From assembly GCA_021030915.1 (NCBI GenBank), contig JAGEMR010000139.1, positions 1 to 64,000 of the forward strand: a stretch of 64,000 bases of DNA. The letters are read 5' to 3'. Below, piece by piece: positions 46,471 to 57,798 of this stretch. The notes under the pieces are model-generated. The model worked only from the letters and a program-made list of their open reading frames with translations. It was not told the origin of the DNA and searched no databases. The translations under genes were made by a program, and so were the position numbers. How positions within the stretch are numbered: the first letter of the stretch is position 1; each line of letters begins with the position of its first letter. The DNA is from Astrothelium macrocarpum. Lineage: Eukaryota; Ascomycota; Dothideomycetes; Trypetheliales; Trypetheliaceae.

Positions 46471-47234
46471 TGAACGGCTCTTTGAGTGGAACGCCCTTGA
46501 TCTAGGCTAGGCAAGACTGCTTGTGTAGGTATAGAGATAGGTGCAATATACGGAGATGGTCGAAGAGTCTTATTCTCAAACGGCGGGTCAAATCTGGATT
46601 TTTCCTTTTGTACCAGATTTAGTCTCTCAATATCCTGGCGTAGATTTTGTTCTTCCATGATGGATCGTTGCTGGCGCATGTAAAGCAGCTTTATTTTCTC
46701 ATGCTCTGCTTCAACGTTTAATGATTGAGATTTCCTGCAAATTTGTTAACTAAAGCATTCCCCAACGAGTAATGGGGCTTACCGTGCACTGTCATTCGCG
46801 GCAAGCGAAAGTATTTCCAGCAAAAGCATCAGACTCAATTTTAGACCGTCGAGTTTTCGGCAAAGTAACTCTACCCGTTGACCCTTCAGCGGCCAAGTGG
46901 CTTTCCCAAACATGCCAATCCCTGGAAGACCTCCATCCTTCTTCGTCTTCGTCCGTTTGCCAAAGCCAATATCAATCTCACTGAATATGGATTCGCATCG
47001 TTGGATGATGCTTTGTGCATCCCGCACAGCATTGTCAGAGGCAATTGGAAGACCCGCATGTTCCTTCATAAAATCTCCGACTCTGTTCAGGACATTGGAC
47101 GTAAGCGCGACATCAGCGGCTATGTCAGTAATGTCTTTCTCAGCCTTCAACACTCCGCTGCTGTAAGAATACAAGGTCGTTGAAAGCTTGATGCCCACAG
47201 TAGCTACTGCAAGTATTGAGCTTGTGAGGTCCAT
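44574..47234 (-). CDS. PolyQ/polyN protein with fungal STAND-type N-terminal domain
   Basis: Two exons on the minus strand, 47234-46783 and 46734-44574, with a 48-nt intron (gtaagc...ttgcag), give 870 aa. Residues 1-150 are helical ('ILAVATVGIKLSTTLYSYSS', 'DIAADVALTSNVLNRVGDF') and match the pattern of the N-terminal domain found on fungal STAND/NLR-like proteins. No NACHT or NB-ARC NTPase follows. A helical segment, a poly-Asn run (about 240-250), three 8-residue NAGGSPLS repeats and a long poly-Gln region (about 568-620) fill the rest, apparently disordered. The role is unknown; a signalling or self-recognition adaptor is possible. The last four residues and the stop codon come from a MITE end, so the original C-terminus was probably different. 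Confidence 0.72.
45330..45483. repeat. Poly-Gln-coding trinucleotide tract
   Basis: Mixed CAA/CAG codons (TTG/CTG on the plus strand) encode about 50 residues that are almost all Gln, interrupted by Ile, Met, His and Arg. On the plus strand it creates a spurious Leu-rich frame. Confidence 0.9.
46003..46074. repeat. Three 24-bp tandem repeats in the polyQ gene
   Basis: Units at 46003-46026, 46027-46050 and 46051-46074 differ at few positions. Each encodes a NAG[GA]SP[LR]S octapeptide, in frame. Confidence 0.85.
46439..46469. repeat. Poly-Asn-coding (AAC)n microsatellite
   Basis: Ten consecutive GTT/TTG-phase triplets on the plus strand encode ten Asn in the polyQ protein. It is likely length-variable. 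Confidence 0.85.
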
Positions 47235-49618
47235 GGCAATTTCAACATGACGAAAACCATATTGTTGAAAGAGCAAGAAACACGCGTAGTCTGCACAGAG
47301 GCTAGATCAAAGAGATGGCTGCAGACCAAAGCTACAGTAAACAAATATTACCAGCCTGTTCATGTTAAAATTTCAAGGTACCGCCATGGCAATGTATGGT
47401 AGTTACTTTTAAAGCATGAAGAAGAAGGCCTCTCAGCCACCTATAAATGCCAAAGCACTGCAAGACATAGACCGCAATTTGCGGCTGTCGTAGATATCCA
47501 TGCGACGGCTGTGTCGTTGGGGTGCAAAGCCACCAAAATTTTGCCAATAGGGCAAATAGAGGATCCTCAAAATCTGTACAAATCGTTGACCCTATTATGA
47601 TTGCTGAAAAAATCCAATGAGACCGACAAGCAAACCTTAGACATCGTGGACGTGGTACACTGCCGTTGACTGGAGTTTGCTGCGTTGTTGATATCCCATC
47701 CAAGATTTCTGTTGGATTAGCTCGGGTTCCCCCTGGATCACAGCCATAGCGGCCTTGATGGTCTAAGCCACACTGGTGATATCACGACCACCCGTAGCCC
47801 GAATCTGCCTCAAAGCAACTCGCCTTTTACCAGCTCCAAATCCAATTATGTGTGACGCAATCAATTCATTCAAGCGTTTGATTGGCGTGATTCTACCGTA
47901 GCGATGGCCCTTTTCAGCAACCACTACAGATAGGGGTGATATTATTACCCAGAATACGAGTGCGAAGCACGTTGTACGGTCTAGCTGCGATGTTATCATT
48001 TTTTGGTGTGCCACTTTTACATTAGATTAAATATGAAAGTGATTCCCTCAAATTCTCCAAAGGGAATCGATCGAGCTGGGAAGAGAAAACACAAAGTTCT
48101 CCATAAGGTTGTGTAAGATCTAATCGAGTCTCAATTCATGCTTTCAGTGCCTCTTGTATACGGTCAGATAATTTTTTGTGAGAGATTAATTCTTTTTCTT
48201 AGTATTCGTTGTCCTAGTTCTATGTAGCATGAGTGTACCTTAGCACTGTAGGATAATTTTAGTTTTGGATCATACTCCAGATGCAAAATTATGCACGCTG
48301 CACATTTTCTCACCAAATCCAGCCACACCTCCCCAGCATGTCTTGCAAACATAGCCTGTCTACTAGCGGTATAATTACTTTGATTCTAGGAAACGAGAAG
48401 CTATCCTACATAGCCCACTATGAAAATATGGACCTCTTTTTCGCGAAAGACCACAAAGAAGTCTGACTCATTGTGAAAGAGCCGATCGAGCTAAATTTTC
48501 CTCGTATTATAGGACTTTCTTTCATCTCTATATTGTTCAAGACATACAGGATTCCAGAAGTCTCCTCGCCGCTTGTGTCCACCGGTCAACGAAATTAGAG
48601 ACAACCTCAAAGCGCATCGTAGATACGGAAATAATACTCCTCGGATTTGCTTTCAATCCGTCTTCTGATCGTGCTATAGAAACAATTGTGCGAAACAATT
48701 AGCTGCATAGATATAACAAACAGTCAGGCAGAATCGGAGATTTAAATATGCTATATAATCAAGTCGGGTATAACGGGCCAATACTAGATCATCAGCAGTG
48801 ACTCAGGCTGTTCTGTGTGAAAACAAACGTCTTAGCAGCAGTTTCGCGACGATTGTTCTGGACAGACTTGCGGGCTACATGTTCTTTTTATGTTGCAGAT
48901 AAGCATGCTGTGAGCCAGCCGCAAGTGCGATCGCTGCTCATCGGCAAAAGTGACTTGGCTTTAAAGGGCATTATAAAGGACGCAGAGCGACATGACGGTC
49001 GCCAGAAGTACGAAGGAGGTTCCTCAGATTAGATGAAGGCTTGATTAGGCCTGCTGAAGAGTTGGATCGTTTGAGGTCAAAGTCTCGTCGTTCGGTACTC
49101 TACTCTAAGCGCTCTCGGAGATGTTGCCCAAAAAGCAACATTTGCGATGGTTCTTTTCCTAGGTAGTTATTTGGTCCTCGGGCCTGAAAACGTATTTTCC
49201 TTTTGGCTGAGTTTTTATTCGGGGGTTGGGGATTTTTTGCTGTGATTATGACCGAAGGTCCGCGCAGAGGTTCCACCATCACCATTCATCCAGGGAATAG
49301 TTGTTTCAGCCGGCCCAACCTCAAACATCTCACCGAATCCCTGCATGAACCCTTGTTTCGCATCCTTCCATAGAGGATGGACAGTCTAAAATTTTTATCA
49401 ACGAACAATCGACAGATGAAAGTTCAAGTGCCCCGACCATCTGCGGTGTGACTTTACTTACATTTCCTCAGGATTCAGTTTATACTCGAATCTCTTCTTG
49501 TCTTTATTTACACTGTAATGATATTGCTGACTTGGCGCCTGCTTCCATTCTTCTAGCTTCTTCCGCATCATCCATCAATCACGAAAAGTACTACTGATTG
49601 GTCGTAAAACTCGAGGCG
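47235..49618. other. 2.4-kb intergenic region, at most one tiny candidate gene
   Basis: Upstream of the polyQ gene and of the membrane SpeE-like gene, which diverge. Apart from the weak 78-codon candidate at 47763-47999, the frames are short and featureless and the sequence is AT-rich. Confidence 0.55.
47763..47999 (-). CDS. Possible small secreted protein (78 aa)
   Basis: ATG at 47999 and stop at 47763-47765. The first 28 residues look like a signal peptide (basic start, then CFALVFWVIISPLSVVVA). The remainder is short and basic (EKGHRYGRITPIKRLNELIA...) with no further Cys and no family resemblance. An effector-like small secreted protein is possible, but a chance frame cannot be excluded. 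Confidence 0.25.
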   Translation of the reverse strand: MITSQLDRTTCFALVFWVIISPLSVVVAEKGHRYGRITPIKRLNELIASHIIGFGAGKRRVALRQIRATGGRDITSVA

Positions 49619-51340
49619 ATGGATAAGAACTCAGACGACAGCGAAGTTGTGTCCGCGGCTATTGAAGATGAGGAAACCATTGTGTCTCGTGCCAAATCAT
49701 CCTTATGGCCCATAGCCATGCTGACTCTAGCGGCGCTGTCATCTCCTGTTGCACAGCTAAACTTATCCCCAGTTTATGGGTCGATACCAGCTGCTCACTT
49801 TCATCGACAAGCAATGGTGGCCATTCTCCCACTGTCAGCAAGTATACTACGCAAGGCTGCAAAACCTCTTATCGGAGATCTTTCAAGAGTGCCGATGGTA
49901 CTGGCTACTCTGGCACCATTTGCAGAATGGCTCATGTTTCCCTTCAGTGATAAATTGGGCTTATTGTACGGTCCTCTTTGTACTGAGGCTTTGACCTTTT
50001 ATCCTCTATTGTTCTTCTCCTTAATTGCATCAATGGATGCTCTGGAAAATCTTGCTAAACGATACGTGTCTGCGTCTGCAGCTCCATTTGTAGCCGTCGC
50101 AAGTTCCTTGAGCTTATTCTATGTTTTGGAGCTTCAGACCAGCTTTTTATTACCACTCCAAATGGGTTCAACAGATATTTTCAACCGATGTACCTTGTGG
50201 GTCGCTCTAGCTGGCGGCTTTGCAATGCTATCACGCTCTAAAGTCCGTCTGGTCTTAGTACCACTGCTTTTGATCACTTTACTACTGAACCCCCATTACC
50301 CTGGAGCCCGAAATACCGCTCGACTGAACAAGGCTCTGCAGCCACATGGATGGACCGTGCTTGCCCGCAAGGAGTCTGTGACGGGCTACATCTCTGTCTT
50401 GCATAGCGAAGAAGATCAATTCCAACTTCTTCGATGCGATCATAGTCTTTTGGGTGGAGAGTGGCTAGTCACGCCGAAATTGCAAGAACAAGGCATCACC
50501 AAACGTGAATCGGTGTATGCAGTCTTCTCCATGCTCGAAGCGGTTAGGCTTGTGGAAACTAAAGCAAATATCAAAGAAGACGACGAAAAGTCGGCGTTGG
50601 TGGTTGGTCTGGGCATCGGGACCGCTCCAAATGCACTCATTGCGCATGGGATTAATACTACCATCGTAGAGATAGATCCCGTCGTCCACGAATTCGCGAC
50701 CAAGTATTTTGGCCTCCACGACAGTCATATTGCCGTTCTCCAAGATGCAGTACCTTGGATTGACGCTGTTGCAAAGGAATCCCCAGCAAGCTACGATTTC
50801 ATCATCCACGATGTCTTTACAGGGGGAGCAGAGCCTGCAGCACTCTTCACTGTCGAGTTTCTATCTAGCCTGAGCGGTCTGCTTCAAGAAGATGGAGTCA
50901 TTGCAATTAATTATGCCGGTGATCTTGCACTTCCATCGACTGCACTTGTCCTTCGCACAATCCACAGTGTCTTTCCCACTTGTCGCCTGTTTCGGGATGC
51001 GGAACCGGCTGCTGGAAACTCGACATCAGATTTCGTCAACATGGTCATCTTTTGTCTCAAACCAAGCAATGAGGACGACCAAATCGTCTTCCGCAAGCCT
51101 GTAGAGGCAGACTTCCTTGACAGTTATGGCCGACGAAACCATCTGGCCCCAAAACCTGACCACGAGTTACCATTTCCACCACCGATTGCTGAGGGGCTGG
51201 GAGAGCAGGGCAGGAGTGTAGAGCCTCTATTGAAGAAAGATAATATGAATGTATTGGAAAAACATAAATTCGAAAGTGCTGTGAGGCACTGGCGGATCAT
51301 GCGTGGCGTAGTACCAGCTGTTGTGTGGGAGAATTGGTGA
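49619..51340 (+). CDS. Membrane protein with spermidine-synthase-like (SpeE/SAM) domain
   Basis: Single exon of 573 aa. The ATG at 49619 was chosen because the frame opens seven codons earlier with TTG. Residues about 35-235 contain six to seven hydrophobic helices ('LWPIAMLTLAALSSPVAQL', 'FYPLLFFSLIASMDAL', 'LVLVPLLLITLLLNPHYPG'). Residues 260-490 form a Rossmann SAM-type domain: nucleotide loop G330-L-G-I-G334, acidic E351 (VEIDP) and D398 in YDFIIHDVFTGGAEP. The spermidine-synthase DxxD catalytic pair is not evident at this last position. Fused membrane-SpeE proteins are known in bacteria and fungi, mostly uncharacterised, so polyamine synthesis should not be assumed. The C-terminal 80 residues are hydrophilic. 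Confidence 0.82.
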   Translation: MDKNSDDSEVVSAAIEDEETIVSRAKSSLWPIAMLTLAALSSPVAQLNLSPVYGSIPAAHFHRQAMVAILPLSASILRKAAKPLIGDLSRVPMVLATLAPFAEWLMFPFSDKLGLLYGPLCTEALTFYPLLFFSLIASMDALENLAKRYVSASAAPFVAVASSLSLFYVLELQTSFLLPLQMGSTDIFNRCTLWVALAGGFAMLSRSKVRLVLVPLLLITLLLNPHYPGARNTARLNKALQPHGWTVLARKESVTGYISVLHSEEDQFQLLRCDHSLLGGEWLVTPKLQEQGITKRESVYAVFSMLEAVRLVETKANIKEDDEKSALVVGLGIGTAPNALIAHGINTTIVEIDPVVHEFATKYFGLHDSHIAVLQDAVPWIDAVAKESPASYDFIIHDVFTGGAEPAALFTVEFLSSLSGLLQEDGVIAINYAGDLALPSTALVLRTIHSVFPTCRLFRDAEPAAGNSTSDFVNMVIFCLKPSNEDDQIVFRKPVEADFLDSYGRRNHLAPKPDHELPFPPPIAEGLGEQGRSVEPLLKKDNMNVLEKHKFESAVRHWRIMRGVVPAVVWENW

Positions 51341-53213
51341 TAAGCCACTAGGATCGCTCATGTTCCACTACCTGGCCAGGTAAGCTGTACTTCAGGTCAA
51401 CTAAGGGGGTTTGTTTCCAGGTTAACTTCAGCTTATTGAGCATTGTAGTGTATCTGTGTCACGATATATTCGCCATAATAAATTTGACTCTTATGAGGGC
51501 CATGGAGGTTCATATTACCCAATTGACATGCATCAGAGCTTGCCTGAAAGACTCGCTATACCATCGCGAGATAAGTTGCCGAAGCTTTGTTACATTTTGT
51601 AGACGACGAGAAAACTTTAGACGTAATGCACTAATCTGCCAGAAAGAGATATATTTTTTCTGAAGAAGACACAGTGCAGTATGGATGAACTATAGGTGTT
51701 GTATTGGCGTTCCGCTCGTCTATAGACTAATTAAAATATGTGACTAATTGGCCCAAGTTTAGCTAAAATGGTTTCTTCCTTCAATCTTTAAAGGGATTGT
51801 GAGCTGAAGTTCTATGATTTTCTGTTGTCGCTTCATCTGTTTTTTTGAAAGCGGGCTCGATCTTTCAGCGAAAATCCTAGCTCAGGACAGCAGCACTACC
51901 TCTAAACGATATCACCTCTAGAATCTCGAGTGGTTAATACTTGAACGGTCTTGAGCCGATCGAATCTGTCGATTTGCCAGTAGTTGAGCGTGAGCGCGAA
52001 GACTTTCTGACGGTCGTGACGCCATCCAGAGTGTGCAGCCAACAGACATAGCAAGGGTAGGAACAGCAACGATAGCACACGAGCCCAAGCATCCTATGTA
52101 GCCATGTTCTCTAGATCGCTCGATATATTGGGAATTTTACCCCACCAGCGTTTATTGTAATCTCGTCGGAATTGTGACGCTGTCTGATTTCATTGATGGT
52201 CATATTCCGGGAGTTTCGGAATCAAGGAGATGGCGCCGAGAATGGCTATTGACCTGATGGCAAAGGGAGATCATGACGAGGAGAGTCCAGAAGATGCCGT
52301 CCAGGCAAAAATTGATAAGCGAAACGAATACGGAGTACGTGAAGCTCCAATTTGAGAAGATCGTCGGGCTCTGCTCGCAAGCTCGGTGCCGCACACCCCC
52401 CGATCGATGAACACCAACTCATCTCCCATTCCGCGACCTTCTACCATGCAACTACTCTTCTTCGCCGCCGTCTTCGCGCCCGCTGGTCCCCATTCGCGAG
52501 CGTGTTGTGAAGCTCCTGCAGCGATATCCACATCGTGAAGGGCTCTGGGACTCGCTTTTCGCAGCACGGCTGGCGATGAAGTTCGTGCATCTTGGTCTGG
52601 ATCATTTGGTTCCGACTGAGCATGAACACGTGCTGCATCTAGAGCTTGGCAATGACATATATCCTAAAGGAATGAAGGTGAAGGTGCAGTTTGATGATGA
52701 GAGAAGGGCTACGCTGGATCTGATGAAGTACAAAGAGTGGGTTGCCGGTGCTGATGGTATGATGAGAGCGATGGTGTGGTGACGAACCGCGTTGACTATG
52801 AACTCACATGGATCGAGCAATCTATCAGGGCAGGTTCTGGTTCATTCGTCAAATTTTAACCATGTGTGTATAGGTTTTGGAAGAACCTCTGATGCTATGT
52901 AAATGTATATAAATCATTCGACTTTGTATCAGTCCGATGAAGGAAATTCAAGCAATATGCCACCGTTAATAGGGTATCTTGGAAGCCAAAACGCAGTAAC
53001 GCTGCAACAACAATGACGAAAACCTTTCCGGAACTTTTCATGCAACGACCACGACTTATGCTTGATTAGCTCTGCTGTTCTGATGACGTAGGGAAATGCT
53101 GTAGGTCTTTTGCAATTATGCGAGTCGAGAGGCTGAATAGATCCTAACAGATGGAGAGAACCCACAGTAGTCATGCTTCCAAGCAAACTCAAGATGCGGT
53201 GCTGGCGATGTCT
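51341..53213. other. 1.9-kb intergenic region with one weak coding remnant
   Basis: Between the convergent SpeE-like and kinase-vWA genes. Apart from the possible remnant at 52507-52782 there is no supported gene. The stretch 51430-51850 is AT-rich. Confidence 0.55.
52507..52782 (+). pseudogene. Possible gene remnant or small gene, no clear start
   Basis: This frame is open from about 52395 to TGA at 52780-52782 but contains no ATG before 52576. The product has a non-random look: 'RERVVKLLQRYPHREGLWDS', 'ARLAMKFVHLGLDHLVP', 'YPKGMKVKVQFDDE'. It has no domain I recognise. It may be the last exon of a broken gene, a short gene with an unseen first exon, or chance. Confidence 0.25.
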
Positions 53214-56200
53214 TCAGAAATATGGAAAAGTCTGCCCTCCAGTCTGGAGAAGCGGGTGCGATGCTTCTACTTGAGCATCATCAGTCTGTGTATCACGCTC
53301 TTGCAGATCATTATCAAACTCTTTTTTTGTCGGGCCCAAAAGGATCTTCCACAGATTTCCATCCCAGCGCTCGTGGTCCACAATGTCCCGAACTATGCCT
53401 CTATCGTCCTGTCGCAGTCCAGTATCTAGATGGTGGAGTATCTCTTCTCCTTTCTGATCATTTCCAAATTGTACGAACTGCACACCGACCTCAGTCTTGT
53501 CACGTTTGTTGGCAATCAATGTGTCCATCATGTAAATGATGGGTGTCGAGGCATCGGATCCTTCTTGCCAGCAAGCGTCGGTATAGACTGTAACGCTTAA
53601 GGGTCGAAGGCTCGCCATATGCCGCTTGATTGAACTGATGAAGCCAGGATTCTGCTTCCGCTTCTGATCCTTTTCTATCTTCAATCTATGCGAATCCATT
53701 ACCTTGCTAAAACAGGTATAGATGTCAGTTTTCACGTTGGAGCTCCGTGACGGTTCATGGCCCGCTACAAAGTCTCGCAGCTCCACCGCTGCATTAGGCG
53801 CTTTCCTTCTCTGCTTGTCGGAATTATTAGCGAAGTAGACTTCGACACCATCACGATCAGCGTCCTGGACCATAGATACGTGTAGTCGTACAAGCTCGAG
53901 TACATTAGGCCAATGCTGCCGCATAGATCTCGAGTCATCGATAATGATAATCTACATATATTAGTACACGCATGACATAGCTTTTGCAGCACATACTTGA
54001 TCTCTGTCCTTGACGTCTCGTAGCAACCACTCATTCTTTCGCTGGTCGGGTGGTAACCTGACAAGCCCAAGAAACTGACTTTCCCGCCATGCCATGGCAC
54101 TCTTGACAGGCCAATCGAACTCCAAGGTTCGCTGTAGGTGTAGCGCGCTAACATCGGGGGCTAGATGGGGACCCGGCTGTTGCGAAGTACGTTCTGTTTG
54201 CTGCAAAATGGATTCATTCTCCAAAGTTGCATGCTGCATTGGGTTATATGAAGTGGGTAGAGATTTGCGTGGTTGAGAGTTGCGGGCGAACGCAGAATTC
54301 ACTACATGCGGACCTTGGTGTGGGGGATGCGTGTTGGAATGGATGGAGTCTGGTCGGTATTCGAATGAATGTTGTCGAATGCCTGCCATTGCGCCGGCGG
54401 TAGGGGAAGACATCATTTGATTACTGTTTGTCTCTACCCGGTCGTACATCGCTTCTGGTAATGAGCCAGCACTAGCATCGTAATAAGCAGAATCCGGTGA
54501 CTTATATGCGCTGTTGGCGTAAGAGCCTTGACCTTGAGAATCAATGATTGAATTACCCTCGTGGAGAAGAAATGTATGTCTGCTGGAAGACACATTAGTA
54601 CCAGAAGAATAGAAGCCGCTATCTGGAGTTCCGCCCGCGCTCGTTGTAGTCGGAAGAAGACTTGGTCTTAAGGTATTGTGCAATCGTAGATCTTTTTTGT
54701 TGTGCTGCTCAGAGCTTGTGTGACTAGCTCTCGGATCCATTTGGTTGGGGATGGGTCCCACAGTTTTACCAAGCAGTAAGCTCGGATTGTCTTCGCTTCG
54801 TTGGTGAAATAAGCCAGGAGACTGCGACCTTGTGTCCTGTTGATATTCTGCAGTTTGCGAGATTGGCATACTGCGTGGCCTGTGTGCTAATGAGATAGGA
54901 GCTTGGGGATGTGGTGGTTGCTGAGAAGCGGAGGAAGACGGAGCAACGCCCATAGACTGGGTTCGGTTGGGGTTCGTACCACTCGCGCAGTCAGAGTCGA
55001 TATTCAAAACGATTTCTCTCCAGATGGTCATGGCGTTTGAACGACCAAGATGGAATGTTGAGGTCAGCATTTCATGGTCGACCATCTTAAGGATCTCCTC
55101 TGTAATATTGTCCGACCGTGATAACTCATCTGTGACTCTCTTATGCCTTTGACGAACAACATCGAGTACAGTTGTACCATTGTGAAAAGAGCCTAAATCT
55201 TGGAACCCGGGATAGTTGTTACTCTGTTCCTGCTCTCTTTCCATGTTGTATTCTTCCAAGCCGGTTTTACCAAAATACAACCAAACAGCAGCAAGACTCA
55301 AGACGCAGCCAAGGCTCCATATATCCACGTCTTGTGATACTCGTCGCGAGCGGCGCGCTTCAGATGAATCCACGTTATAGCATTCCGGTGGACCTGCTGA
55401 GTATTAAATTTGTAGTGCTCGCCAGTAACAAGAAAGTAGGGTGTATGTACTTACCGAATTGGCTCGTTCCTCGAGCATCGCGATCGTCTACCTCGCTCCA
55501 GATCTGCCCCACAAAATGAGCGAGGCCAAGGTCAGCGAGCTTAAAACTGCAGCAGTACGGTGATGCTCCATCTGACACAGAGTAAAGTATGTTCCTTGGG
55601 GTGACATCCTGGTGCCATCTGTAGAGTTCAGCCTGGTTCGGTAGATGGCTTTACTAAGACGAGGAGCTTACCCTTGAAGAATATTTTCATCAACTAATTC
55701 GTGTTTTTCGGGGTGATGTATCGCGCGCAAGCCACCGACGATGGGCAACAAGCTCCACCAGAAGTCTCGCCTACCTTCTTTCGTATTTGGTGGGTCATGC
55801 GTATTGAAGTATTGCTCTAGAGTACCTCCATTCATATACTCAAGTATGATGTTGAAAGAAGGACCTTGGCAGAAGCTACCAAAAAATTTGATCAGACCGG
55901 GTGCCTGCTCATACCTTACTCGGTCTCGCAAGGTAGCGTATGCTTTCGCCTCGTTCTCAAATTGTTCGCCGTGAGTGTAGGTGTGGAATGACTTGATAAT
56001 GTACTCATGGGTTTTCGTTACCTAAGGCTTGTATAAGTCTACCGCGCATAAAGAAGCTTGCAACCACAAGCGAGCATCAGCGAGCTTTATTGGTATTGAC
56101 TTACTGCCTGGGTTTGCGACCGTTGCTCGAGTTGGTCATAGGATGCAAAAGCGTGTACCTTATAGGTTGTGGCGGTACTGCCTTCTCCTTTCCTTTGCAG

Positions 56201-56701
56201 ACCGCTGAAGGGCAGGATGCGGTCCTCCTCCCACCTAGTCTTGAATTTATAGGAAAGGTCTGGGGCGCAGAATTTCCATTGACATTTGTAGAACTCCGGG
56301 AAGAAGTCTGGTTGTGAATTGGGGGTATGTGGAAATGCGTCTGGGCGGCTGAGATGAGGAAGCTTGTCGTCATAGAGACTAGGATGCTCGAGGAATGCCT
56401 GAATGTAACGGCCCTGACCAATGCAAAGAAGGATTGCCAGGTTCTTGATATGATCTTCTTTAATGACCTTTGGAGAGATGAGCGTCGTTGGAGGTCCGAA
56501 TAACTGTCGCAAGATGAATACAAGGCGTTTGTCTCCTCCTAGGTAACTCAATAGCTTCCCATAAGGAATGTACCGCGCGGAGTTGCCTTCTTGGTTGAGC
56601 AAGTGGGCGCGTATGCCCGATTCGCTATTCTCATCGACCCATTTATGGAAGTTCTGGATGGCTCCTGATTCGTTAGGCTGACCAGGCTCTTGTCCAGACA
56701 T
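53214..56701 (-). CDS. Protein kinase fused to a von Willebrand factor A domain
   Basis: Five exons on the minus strand: 56701-56105, 56021-55672, 55618-55455, 55393-53997 and 53951-53214. All introns are GT-AG, 45-83 nt, and the product is 1081 aa. Residues 1-190 are a fungal-specific leader. The kinase domain has the beta-3 lysine K209 (YIIKSF), catalytic loop WHQDVTPRN with D320, and metal motif DLG (D345) in place of DFG. A Ser/Gln-rich linker of about 350 residues follows. The C-terminal domain begins with IIIIDDSRSM, a complete MIDAS DxSxS motif (D841, S843, S845). The fusion suggests a signalling kinase with a metal-dependent protein-binding module. Substrate and partners are unknown. 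ATG 56701 was chosen because the frame extends upstream only from TTG. Confidence 0.82.
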
Positions 56702-57798
56702 TGCAGGTCGATGCACAGATAGCAAGCACCCACATGAAGTTTAGAAGATACACCAAGATATACGCAGGTGCCCAAAGAAATCAAGAAGACATGTGCGAAA
56801 GGAAACTCGGAGCATACGACGGCGAAAGCATTTATGATCGGAAATGCCGCAATGGCCATCGACGACGTCAATCGTCCAAGTTTCAGAGCTGCGCCTTTGC
56901 TCGAGATGAACTCCCGGCGCGAGGAAGCTGAGCCCCAGGCAGCAAAGCTGCCACAGCTACCCCTCTCGGAATTGCTAGAGGACTGGGGCTGACCTCTCGT
57001 TGATTGACAAATGAGACGCTGGTATGTCAGCCTATGATAGGGTTGGGCTCTAGCGCCGTCTGACATGCATCGCAGCTTGCAGGTTGAATAGGTGAGCAAG
57101 TTTGAACCAGCCTCGAGAGGCAGACTCACGGTCGAACGGGTACTTCTGTACAGATAGTAGTTTATGTTTGCTTTTTAAAGTGACCCAAGCTCCAACTCTA
57201 CCCAATGCAGTCGGTTGCTTCCACGCATACGAGAAATTGTGTCCTGGCGATAGCTGTGCGCTAATGACGAATCGCAAATAATTGTCCCCTGCGGTCTAAG
57301 ATTCAGGTTTGTGTCGCGGCTTGTCAAGACTTGCTATAGTCTACCTCGACAAATGAGGCTAGATTTTAGCAGAGGGGCACTCGAACAATCAAGTCAAAGA
57401 ACAAGTTGCTCCAAAAAGCAAAAGGCGAAAAAAAAAAAGAGCCAATTGAAAGAATAGAAGTCTGGAAAATGACCGTAAGGAGAGCTTGTGACGCGGGAAC
57501 ATGCTTCAGTCGTTCTTATGACCAACACAGCCAAGAACAAGCTGCTATATAAATCACACAGTTATCAGAGAGTTTTCAGACGCTGGCGAAGACCACGAAA
57601 GACATTTAATGAAGCCAAAGCTCAGCCTTTTGATGCTAGTAAGCCTCTTTCATGCTCAAAATTTTATCAATAAGCGTCTTAAATTTCCAATTTAATAATC
57701 TTGGTCTCGAGGGCCGTAAGCCGACGTACGAGCAACGCGGGGCTCAGTTCGAAGCATTCCTGAACTGGATCGTGGATTTAGAAATAGTGGCTCGGCAT
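56702..57798. other. 1.1-kb intergenic region, no supported gene
   Basis: Promoter side of the kinase-vWA gene and 3' side of the CorA-like gene. Short frames on both strands have no domain. An A-run lies at 57430-57440. Confidence 0.55.
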
